Origin: Acidimicrobiaceae bacterium
Lineage (GTDB): Bacteria; Actinomycetota; Acidimicrobiia; Acidimicrobiales; Bog-793
Direction: 5' to 3'
Assembly: GCA_027459565.1 (NCBI GenBank)
Contig: DAIDIA010000167.1
Location: forward strand, 1-12,354
DNA: 12,354 bases
Under the pieces are notes generated by a model. The model was not told the origin of the DNA. It searched no databases and saw nothing but the letters and a program-made list of their open reading frames with translations. Below are positions 6,890 through 12,354 of this stretch, one piece after another (position 1 is the first letter of the stretch; each line of letters starts with the position of its first letter). Made by a program: the position numbers and the translations under genes.

Positions 6890-7459
6890 ATGGCAGATCC
6901 AAAGCGCTTCAGCGAAGACGCAATGGTCCACGCGGATTCGCTCTATGCCGCCGCGCTGCGGATGACGCGGAATCGATCGGACGCTGAGGACCTCCTGCAG
7001 GAGACCTATCTCAAGGCGTTCCGGGCCTACGACCGATTCCAAGAGGGAACGTATCTCAAGGCGTGGCTCTATCGCATCCTCACGAACACCTACATCAACT
7101 CCTATCGCGCGAAGAAGCGTCGCCCGGAAGAGACCGATGTCGAAGACGTCGGCGAACTCTATCTCTACCGTCAGATCAATGCGCTCGAGCGTTCGGGGAT
7201 GGCGAGGAGTGCGGAGGACGTCGCGCTTGATCTGTTCACGGACGATCAGATCAAGGAGGCGCTCGAGTCCCTCCCGGAGAACTACCGGTACGCGGTGCTG
7301 CTTGCCGACGTCGAGGGATTCTCCTACAAGGAGATCGCCGAGATCACCGATGTTCCGATTGGGACGGTCATGAGCCGCCTCTCGCGCGGTCGAGCCGCGC
7401 TGCAGAAGTCACTTGCCGGTTATGTTCAAGAGTGGGCGCTTGTCAAGGCAGAGAAATGA
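6890..7459 (+). CDS. ECF RNA polymerase sigma factor, SigR/SigH-like
   Basis: Sigma-70 family group IV factor of 189 aa. Region 2 covers about 10-75: the core-binding part DAEDLLQETYLKAF (31-44) and the -10-recognising segment LYRILTNTYINSYR (60-73), whose KAWLYRILTNT core is typical of the SigR/SigH (RpoE) group. Region 4 (about 120-172) contains SLPENYRYAVLLADVEGFSY, then the helix-turn-helix EIAEITDVPIGTVMSRLSRGR that reads the -35. SigR directs the response to thiol (disulfide) oxidation and heat. The next gene encodes a cysteine-containing zinc anti-sigma factor with RsrA spacing, which supports this assignment. Start ATG 6890 has no ribosome binding site but a well-placed TANNNT. The subgroup is confident; the regulon is unknown. 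Confidence 0.93.
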   Translation: MADPKRFSEDAMVHADSLYAAALRMTRNRSDAEDLLQETYLKAFRAYDRFQEGTYLKAWLYRILTNTYINSYRAKKRRPEETDVEDVGELYLYRQINALERSGMARSAEDVALDLFTDDQIKEALESLPENYRYAVLLADVEGFSYKEIAEITDVPIGTVMSRLSRGRAALQKSLAGYVQEWALVKAEK

Positions 7460-7535
7460 TCAGCGAGGACGACGACGGTCGCAGGTGTAAGAGGTGGGGT
7501 AGGTCCCAGTCGATATTTGCAGAGGATGGACTGTA

Positions 7536-7823
7536 ATGACCGAGCAGAAGATGCCATCGATGGACCCGTTTGATCGCAGCGCGTGCGAGGAGACGATTCA
7601 TGAGCTCTATCACTTCCTCGCAGGCGAACTCACCGACGCGAAGCGCAAGGAGATCGAGTTCCATCTCGACCACTGCGGTCCGTGCGTCGATATCGTCAGC
7701 TTCGAGTCCGATCTCCGCCGGGTGATCGCCGATCGCTGCAGGGAACAGGTTCCAAAGGGTCTTCGAGACAAGATCGCACAGCTCATCGATCATGAACTGG
7801 ACGCAAGCGAATCGGGAGCCTAG
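7536..7823 (+). CDS. RsrA-like zinc-binding redox anti-sigma factor
   Basis: Small cytoplasmic protein (95 aa) expected to bind and hold the upstream sigma factor until oxidised. It carries the ZAS signature HLDHCGPC (HxxxCxxC: H43, C47, C50) and an upstream C17 exactly 26 residues before H43, the same spacing as C11-H37-C41-C44 of Streptomyces RsrA. A further C68 falls where RsrA has its C61/C62 pair. In RsrA, disulfide formation between C11 and C44 releases zinc and the sigma factor; the retained cysteines suggest the same switch here. Start ATG 7536 has AGAGGA (7521-7526) 9 nt upstream; internal ATG codons at residues 6 and 9 are alternatives. A 76-bp gap with no evident gene separates it from the sigma gene. 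Confidence 0.9.
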   Translation: MTEQKMPSMDPFDRSACEETIHELYHFLAGELTDAKRKEIEFHLDHCGPCVDIVSFESDLRRVIADRCREQVPKGLRDKIAQLIDHELDASESGA

Positions 7824-7852
7824 GGGTTGCGATCTCCTTGCCACTCGCGCAA

Positions 7853-7858
7853 TAGGCT
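7853..7858 (+). promoter_or_regulatory. Candidate leaderless -10 box before the DUF2342 gene
   Basis: TAGGCT (TANNNT) ends 6 nt before GTG 7865, with no Shine-Dalgarno in between. A TTGCGA at 7827-7832 is the only -35-like hexamer, but at a long 20-bp spacing. It would start a transcript for the DUF2342-tilS pair. Confidence 0.4.
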
Positions 7859-7864
7859 CAGCCG

Positions 7865-8962
7865 GTGAGCGCGACGAACGTCGGAACCGCCGCCGAGCTG
7901 ATCGATTTCTCACTCGCCTCGCGCATCTGCGCCCGGACGATCGGACGATCGCAGGCGTTGCCGCTCGAGGTCACCAAGCGGCTCACGAGTGACGCGCTCT
8001 CCCTGACGTCGAGCGCGTACGAGCGCGTCAGCGCGGTGACAGGTCTCGTGTCGCCAACGGGCCCGCCAAGAGCCGTCGTGCTCGATCGCCTGGGATGGGC
8101 CGAGACGAACATCGGCTCACTGAGCGAGCTCCTCTCGCGGATCGATCAGCCGGTCCAAAGGGGTTTCGCGACCACCAACGCGATCACCCGGGCGAGTTCG
8201 GGAACCCAGATCGGCCTGATGTTCGCGTGGCTGTCGCGTCGCGTGCTCGGTCAATACGACATGGTCACCGGGGATCCCGATCGCGACGGGGTCTATTACG
8301 TGGGGCCGAACATCTACGGCCTTGAACGGCGACACGGCTTTGCCCCATCGGAGTTCCGCCTCTGGATCGCCCTCCATGAGGTGACCCACCATCTGCAGTT
8401 CTCCGGCGTGCCGTGGATGCGCGAGTACTTCTTCGACCTCGTGGCGCGCGCGAGCGCGCTCGGAGCATCGAATGCCGAGACGTTCGCCGAGGCACGGACC
8501 CGCGCAATGGAGATCATCCGTCGTGGAGAGAATCCGCTCCACGAAGGCGGAATCGCCACGCTGCTCGCGGGCACGAAGCTCCTTGCCACGCTGCGCGAGG
8601 CCCAGGCACTGATGAGCCTGCTCGAGGGTCACGCCGAATACGTGATGTCGATCACCGCCCCCGACGCGATTCCCGGTGCAAAGCGGTTCGCGAGCGTCCT
8701 CAGGGAGCGTCGCGAGCAGGGTTCACCGCTCGCGAAATTTGTCCAGCAGGCGCTCGGGTTCGAGGCAAAGCTCCGCCAGTACCACGAGGGTCACGCGTTC
8801 ATCGACTCGATTGCGAGTGCAGGGGGAACGGAGTTCATCGCTTTGCTCTGGCAGTCCAGGGAGAACCTTCCCGACATCGACGAGATCCGCGAGCCGAGTC
8901 GATGGATCTCGCGCATCGAGGGCGGGTCGAGCCGCGCACACGGGCGACATGCTCTTTCCTGA
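7865..8962 (+). CDS. DUF2342 zinc-dependent metalloprotease-like protein (F420-associated family)
   Basis: Protein of 365 aa from an actinobacterial zincin family. It has HEVTH (171-175), the HExxH zinc motif, in the context WIALHEVTHHLQF followed by PWMREYF, and a downstream LLEGHAEYVM (252-261) whose E254 or H256 could complete the metal site. The proteolytic activity and substrate of the family are unproven; it is called F420-biosynthesis-associated because it tends to co-occur with that pathway. In Mycobacterium tuberculosis the homologue Rv3626c is likewise followed by tilS (mesJ) and hpt, so the neighbourhood supports the call. No signal peptide or membrane helix is apparent. GTG 7865 is chosen because it is the first in-frame start after TAGGCT. 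The 3' end overlaps tilS by 14 nt, implying translational coupling. Confidence 0.88.
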   Translation: MSATNVGTAAELIDFSLASRICARTIGRSQALPLEVTKRLTSDALSLTSSAYERVSAVTGLVSPTGPPRAVVLDRLGWAETNIGSLSELLSRIDQPVQRGFATTNAITRASSGTQIGLMFAWLSRRVLGQYDMVTGDPDRDGVYYVGPNIYGLERRHGFAPSEFRLWIALHEVTHHLQFSGVPWMREYFFDLVARASALGASNAETFAEARTRAMEIIRRGENPLHEGGIATLLAGTKLLATLREAQALMSLLEGHAEYVMSITAPDAIPGAKRFASVLRERREQGSPLAKFVQQALGFEAKLRQYHEGHAFIDSIASAGGTEFIALLWQSRENLPDIDEIREPSRWISRIEGGSSRAHGRHALS

Positions 8963-9833
8963 GCAGACGACGGAACTGCTCGCGCGCTGTGAATTTCCAC
9001 CATCGGGGAGTCCGCTCGACTGCGCCGTCTCGGGTGGCGCCGATTCCCTGTCGCTGATGGCGCTCGGCGTGGCGCACGGTTGTCTTGTCACCGCGTACCA
9101 CGTCGACCACGGAATCCGTCCGGGGAGTTCGGATGAGCGCGCGATGGTCGAACACGCCGCGAACCGGGTGGGAGCGGCATTTGTGGCGCTGGAGGTCTCG
9201 TGCCCACCGGGGCCGAATCTCGAGGCACGTGCGAGGAGACTCCGATACTCGGTGCTTCCCGAGGGAGTCGCCACCGGACATACCGCGGATGATCAGGCCG
9301 AGACGGTGCTGCTCAATCTCCTGCGCGGATCTGGCCGAGACGGCCTGAGCGGGATGCGAAGGGGCACACGTCACCCGATTCTCTCGCTCCGGAGGTCGGA
9401 GACCGCTGCCTTTGCCGATTCCCTCGGCGTCGAGGTCGTGCGGGACGCGTCGAATGAGGACCCGAGGTTCCGACGCAACCGCGTGCGCGGCGAGCTCCTT
9501 CCGTTGCTCGATGACATCGCCGGAAGAGACCTCGTTCCGGTGATCGTGCGTCAGGCGGATCTCCTGCGCGACGAATCGGCACTGCTTGATGAACTCGCGG
9601 CGCACATCGATCCGACCGATGTGCATGCGCTGCGCGCAGTTCCGCTCGCACTTCGGCGACGCGCCCTGCGGAGGTGGATCCGCGAGCACTCGCGCGACGG
9701 CTACTTTCCGGATTCCTCGGTCATCGAACGGGTCTTGCGTGTGGTCGACGGCGAGGTGATTGCCTGCGAGATCGCCGGCGGACAACGGATCAGACGCTCG
9801 ACGGGAAGACTGTCGATCGAAGACCCGACCTAG
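8949..9833 (+). CDS. tilS: tRNA(Ile)-lysidine synthetase
   Basis: Cytoplasmic N-type ATP pyrophosphatase that converts the wobble cytidine of tRNA-Ile(CAU) to lysidine, switching it from Met to Ile decoding; essential in most bacteria. Seen in 294 aa: the PP-loop SGGADS (28-33), HVDHGIRPGS (51-60), the HTADDQAETVLLNLLRGSG segment (111-129), and the tRNA-recognition motif DASNEDPRFRRNRVRGELL (166-184). It is on the short side, as actinobacterial TilS often are, lacking the long C-terminal domains of the E. coli enzyme. Start ATG 8949 lies inside the end of the DUF2342 gene (14-nt overlap) and has no clear ribosome binding site, so coupled translation is likely. The open frame extends upstream to 8676 but shows no similarity there. 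Confidence 0.95.
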   Translation: MLFPEQTTELLARCEFPPSGSPLDCAVSGGADSLSLMALGVAHGCLVTAYHVDHGIRPGSSDERAMVEHAANRVGAAFVALEVSCPPGPNLEARARRLRYSVLPEGVATGHTADDQAETVLLNLLRGSGRDGLSGMRRGTRHPILSLRRSETAAFADSLGVEVVRDASNEDPRFRRNRVRGELLPLLDDIAGRDLVPVIVRQADLLRDESALLDELAAHIDPTDVHALRAVPLALRRRALRRWIREHSRDGYFPDSSVIERVLRVVDGEVIACEIAGGQRIRRSTGRLSIEDPT

Positions 9834-9839
9834 TGGCGC

Positions 9840-9858
9840 GTCGCACGGAGGCGACTTT
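9840..9858 (+). terminator. Weak hairpin plus short T-run after tilS
   Basis: GTCGC (9840-9844) and GCGAC (9851-9855) form a perfect 5-bp stem around a 6-nt loop, followed by TTT. This is too short a stem and T-run for a confident intrinsic terminator. It does lie between tilS and the candidate hpt promoter, where a partial transcription boundary would make sense. Confidence 0.22.
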
Positions 9859-9868
9859 CGCAAACGAC

Positions 9869-9874
9869 TAAGGT
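9869..9874 (+). promoter_or_regulatory. Candidate leaderless -10 box before hpt
   Basis: TAAGGT (TANNNT) ends 7 nt before GTG 9882. The same bases contain AAGG, which could instead act as a weak ribosome binding site 8 nt from the start, so this is the least clear of the four similar sites. Confidence 0.3.
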
Positions 9875-9881
9875 CGACAGG

Positions 9882-10469
9882 GTGACTGAGACGGACCATC
9901 GACGGCTTGGAGATTCTGGCGGCGGGGCCAAAGACGGGATCGCGCTCGCCGACGTCATGATCCCGAGAATCAAGATCCAAGAGCGCGTTGACGAACTCGG
10001 TGCGCAGATCACCCGAGACTATGCCGGAAGGTCACCGCTGCTCGTCGGCGTGCTCAAGGGAGCGGTGATGTTCATGTCGGATCTCGCGCGGGCGATCGAC
10101 CTCCCGGTCGAGCTTGATTTCATGGCCGTCTCATCCTATGGAGCGGCGACGAAGACGAGCGGCATCGTCCGCATCGTCAAGGATCTCGACATCGATCTCG
10201 GGGGACGCGACGTCATTATCGTCGAGGACATCGTCGACAGTGGCCTGACACTTTCGTATCTACGCAAGGGTCTGCTCGCGCGACACCCGGCGAGTCTCGA
10301 GATCTGCGCGCTCTTGGTCAAGAAGGGTCAACAGCGTGCGCACATCGACGTCTCCTACGTGGGATTCGAGATTCCCTCGGAGTTTGTCGTCGGATACGGT
10401 CTGGACGTTGCAGAGCGCTATCGGAATCTCCCGGACATCTGGGTTGTCCAGGCGAAGGACCTCCCGTGA
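9882..10469 (+). CDS. hpt: Hypoxanthine(-guanine) phosphoribosyltransferase
   Basis: Purine salvage enzyme joining hypoxanthine or guanine to PRPP to give IMP or GMP. In the 195 aa I see the LKG loop (58-60) that contacts pyrophosphate, the flexible-loop segment AVSSYGAATKTSG (82-94), the PRPP-binding motif VIIVEDIVDSGLT (111-123), and LLVKKGQ (144-150) with the base-contacting region FVVGYGLD (168-175). An N-terminal extension of about 20 residues, rich in Gly and charged residues, precedes the fold; ATG 9957 is an in-frame alternative but would cut into the first conserved segment. The stop overlaps the folE start (GTGA). In many actinobacteria ftsH lies between hpt and folE; here it does not. 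Confidence 0.95.
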   Translation: MTETDHRRLGDSGGGAKDGIALADVMIPRIKIQERVDELGAQITRDYAGRSPLLVGVLKGAVMFMSDLARAIDLPVELDFMAVSSYGAATKTSGIVRIVKDLDIDLGGRDVIIVEDIVDSGLTLSYLRKGLLARHPASLEICALLVKKGQQRAHIDVSYVGFEIPSEFVVGYGLDVAERYRNLPDIWVVQAKDLP

Positions 10470-11071
10470 CAGACGAGGCATCGGCGAATCCGGCGATCGA
10501 TCTCGAGCGCGCCGCTGCCGCGGTTCGCGAGCTTCTCATCGCCGTCGGTGAGGATCCCGACCGCGACGGACTTCTCGAAACACCCAATCGCGTTGCACGG
10601 ATGTACGGGGAGCTCTTGCAAGGGTTGGGCGATGATCCCAGTCGCTATCTCGAGAAGATGTTTCCGATCGAGCACGACGAGATGGTCATGGTCCGCGATA
10701 TTCCGTTCACCTCGCTGTGTGAACACCATATGGTTCCGTTTATCGGCGTCGCCCATGTCGCGTACATCCCGAACGCAAGCGGGACGATCACCGGCCTGTC
10801 GAAGCTTGCGCGTCTCGTCGAGGGTTACGCGCAGAGGCTCCAGGTGCAAGAGCGCCTGACGACCGATATCGCAAATGCTCTCGAGAGCACGCTCGATCCG
10901 CGCGGAGTGGTCGTCGTCATCGAGGCGGAGCACCTGTGCATGACGATGCGCGGCGTGAAGAAGCCGGGAACCTCGACGGTCACCTCCGCGGTCCGGGGCA
11001 TCTTCCGGACCGATATCTCGGCCCGTGCCGAGGCGATGGCGTTTGTCCAGGGACGGCGCCAGAAACTTTAG
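10466..11071 (+). CDS. folE: GTP cyclohydrolase I
   Basis: First enzyme of tetrahydrofolate synthesis: opens GTP and rearranges it to 7,8-dihydroneopterin triphosphate. The 201-aa product is full length. The zinc ligands are C85 and H88 in SLCEHHMVPF and C158 in EAEHLCMTMRG. Other family segments are ETPNRVARMY (38-47), GLSKLARLVEGYAQRLQVQE (110-129) and the C-terminal GTSTVTSAVRGIF (168-180). Because all three zinc ligands are present, this is the zinc-dependent FolE1 type. It overlaps hpt by 4 nt (GTGA), with AAGGA (10455-10459) 6 nt before the GTG, so the two are co-translated. folP starts 55 bp downstream. Confidence 0.97.
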   Translation: MTDEASANPAIDLERAAAAVRELLIAVGEDPDRDGLLETPNRVARMYGELLQGLGDDPSRYLEKMFPIEHDEMVMVRDIPFTSLCEHHMVPFIGVAHVAYIPNASGTITGLSKLARLVEGYAQRLQVQERLTTDIANALESTLDPRGVVVVIEAEHLCMTMRGVKKPGTSTVTSAVRGIFRTDISARAEAMAFVQGRRQKL

Positions 11072-11113
11072 GAAACTTGGGGAAACACCCGCTTCGCCGT
11101 GCACAAAGGGTCG

Positions 11114-11119
11114 TAATCT
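11114..11119 (+). promoter_or_regulatory. Candidate leaderless -10 box before folP
   Basis: TAATCT, a good TANNNT match, ends 7 nt before GTG 11127, and no Shine-Dalgarno sequence precedes the start. It lies in the 55-bp gap after folE, so it would be an internal promoter of the folate operon. No good -35 is visible. Confidence 0.42.
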
Positions 11120-11126
11120 TGAAATT

Positions 11127-11933
11127 GTGCAAACCCTTGTCATGGGAGTCGTCAATGTCACGCCAGACTCGTTCTATGACGGAGGGAACCACTTCGATAC
11201 CGACGAAGCCATTGCGTTCGGCCGTTCGCTGATCGGAGAGGGAGCGGACATTCTCGATGTCGGCGGCGAGTCGAGCCGCCCGGGGGCGACTCCGGTGAGC
11301 GAGCAAGAGGAGCTCCGTCGGGTCCTTCCGGTCATCGAAGCCCTGTCGCCCTACTGCCGCGTCTCGATTGACACGATGAAGCCGAACGTCGCGCGCCGCG
11401 CCGTCGGAGCGGGAGCGACGTTGATCAACGACATCTCCAGCACGCTCTGTGATGTTGCCGCCGAGACCGGCACGGCGATCGCGCTGATGCACATGCAGGG
11501 CGATCCCCAGTCGATGCAGGACCATCCGCACTATGACGATGTGGTGGGTGAGGTATATGACTATCTGGTCCGAGCCGCGACCCGGGCGGAGGACCTTGGG
11601 ATCAAGGAGATCTACATCGACCCGGGTATCGGATTCGGCAAGACCACGAAACACAACGTCGCACTCCTGCACGGGCTCGCCCGCTTCGTCGGGAGTGGAT
11701 TCCCGGTGATGATCGGTACCAGCAGGAAGCGCTTCATCGGACAGATCGCAGCACCGGCGGGTTCGTCGCCACTGGGGCCCGAGGAGCGTTTCGAAGGATC
11801 GCTCGCGAGCGCCACGTGGGCGATGGCGTGCGGCGTTGCGATGGTGAGGGTCCATGACGTCAAGGCGACAAAGGAGGCGGCCCGCATCGTCGGCGACCTC
11901 GGTGCGGGCACGGCTGACAGGGAGGTCGCGTGA
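11127..11933 (+). CDS. folP: Dihydropteroate synthase
   Basis: TIM-barrel enzyme that condenses 6-hydroxymethyl-dihydropterin pyrophosphate with p-aminobenzoate; the target of sulfonamides. Of its 268 aa the hallmark segments are MGVVNVTPDSFYDGG (6-20), the pABA/sulfonamide loop DVGGESSRPGA, the pterin-binding SIDT and NDIS, HMQGDPQSMQ, DPGIGFGKT, the loop GTSRKRFIG, and RVHDV near the end. All expected substrate-binding residues that can be recognised are present, so it should be active. The start is placed at GTG 11127 because the conserved first strand begins right there; the open frame continues upstream to 11025 inside folE. The stop overlaps the next gene by 4 nt (GTGA). Confidence 0.97.
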   Translation: MQTLVMGVVNVTPDSFYDGGNHFDTDEAIAFGRSLIGEGADILDVGGESSRPGATPVSEQEELRRVLPVIEALSPYCRVSIDTMKPNVARRAVGAGATLINDISSTLCDVAAETGTAIALMHMQGDPQSMQDHPHYDDVVGEVYDYLVRAATRAEDLGIKEIYIDPGIGFGKTTKHNVALLHGLARFVGSGFPVMIGTSRKRFIGQIAAPAGSSPLGPEERFEGSLASATWAMACGVAMVRVHDVKATKEAARIVGDLGAGTADREVA

Positions 11934-12354
11934 GGGGTCGGTGGGCAGCGGGCATTGTCCCGCGCAACTTCACCTGGGTGATCCAAGATCGCCTCGCGGT
12001 CTGCGAGCGCCCCGGTGGATACTCGCCGAATCATCGCAAGGTCCGCCGACAGGAGGAGATCCTCTGGATCAACGGACAGCGATTCTCGCGCATCATCTCG
12101 CTCCTGCCGTCGAATCACAACCTGCATGCGTACGACGAGCGCAACCTGCCCTGCGCGCATTTCCCGCTCGCCACGAACACGGATGTCAGCGAGATCCTCG
12201 CCGAGCTCTATCCGGCGCTTTTGCGCTGGTTGAGAAACGGCGAGCGACTCCTGATGCACCAAGAGGAGCTCGGCGAGCGCATCTCCGGAGTGGTGGCGGG
12301 TTTCCTCTGCTGGAGCGGCGTCCTCCCAGAGCCTCCCCGTGCCATCTCCGCAAC
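11930..12354 (+). CDS. Dual-specificity-phosphatase-fold protein, probable pseudophosphatase (partial, runs off the right edge)
   Basis: Open reading frame of 141 codons with no stop before the edge. It starts at GTG 11930, overlapping the folP stop (GTGA), with GGGAGG (11920-11925) 4 nt upstream. The layout resembles dual-specificity/CDKN3-like phosphatases: NFTWVIQDRLAVCERPGG (13-30), a strand RIISLLP (54-60), CAHFPLATNTD (75-85) where D85 may take the general-acid position, an amphipathic helix, then ERLLMHQEELGERISGVVAG (105-124). The last segment aligns with the HCxxGxxR(S/T)G signature, but the catalytic Cys is Q111 and the first Gly is L114; H110, R117, S119 and G120 are kept. It would thus bind rather than cleave phosphate, if it binds it at all. 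The fold assignment is by eye. folB and folK would be the usual next genes. Confidence 0.6.
   Translation, partial: MRGRWAAGIVPRNFTWVIQDRLAVCERPGGYSPNHRKVRRQEEILWINGQRFSRIISLLPSNHNLHAYDERNLPCAHFPLATNTDVSEILAELYPALLRWLRNGERLLMHQEELGERISGVVAGFLCWSGVLPEPPRAISA

Noticed and set aside
5791..6891. Minus-strand open frame (366 aa) opposite the MFS exporter
   Set aside because: It is an extremely charged, Arg/Asp/Glu/His-rich translation with no domain, opposite a clear membrane transporter.
1..12354. Frequent GATC/CGATCG words as a possible functional motif
   Set aside because: They fall mostly in codons for Ile (ATC), Asp (GAT) and Arg/Ser and look like a codon-usage effect; no clustering is seen outside genes.

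Overview
The window is GC-rich, gene-dense bacterial chromosome with many GTG starts. The gene families (a SigR/RsrA-type sigma and zinc anti-sigma pair, a DUF2342 zincin next to tilS and hpt, and a folE-folP cluster) point to a high-GC Gram-positive actinobacterium. A deep-branching class such as Acidimicrobiia is possible, but that is inference. I see no rRNA, tRNA, CRISPR array, transposase, integrase or phage gene.

Left block (1-1772, minus strand): the N-terminal part of a TrmA/RlmD-type RNA (uracil-5-)methyltransferase with Fe-S cysteines runs off the left edge. Immediately upstream of it, in the same direction, is a class-V aminotransferase / cysteine desulfurase-like gene. A 323-bp divergent intergenic region with several hairpins separates this pair from ahcY (2096-3535, plus), S-adenosylhomocysteine hydrolase, which recycles the by-product of SAM-dependent methylation.

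Middle block (3555-6849): a group-A FAD monooxygenase (minus) converges on ahcY and diverges from a 14-TM DHA2-type MFS exporter (plus). The pair looks like a detoxification or secondary-metabolite module. Its 244-bp shared intergenic region holds plausible overlapping divergent promoters and a 10-bp palindrome.

Right block (6890-12354, all plus): a SigR-like ECF sigma factor and its RsrA-like zinc anti-sigma factor (thiol-redox switch); then a DUF2342 zincin overlapping tilS (tRNA-Ile lysidine synthetase), hpt (purine salvage), folE and folP (folate synthesis). hpt/folE and folP/last gene overlap by 4 nt (GTGA). The last gene is cut by the right edge and looks like a dual-specificity-phosphatase-fold protein whose catalytic Cys is replaced by Gln.

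Most of the window is housekeeping. The points most worth a second look are the apparent pseudophosphatase in the folate operon, a repeated TANNNT-N6/7-(A/G)TG arrangement suggesting leaderless transcripts at four genes, the structured ahcY leader, and the absence of ftsH between hpt and folE.
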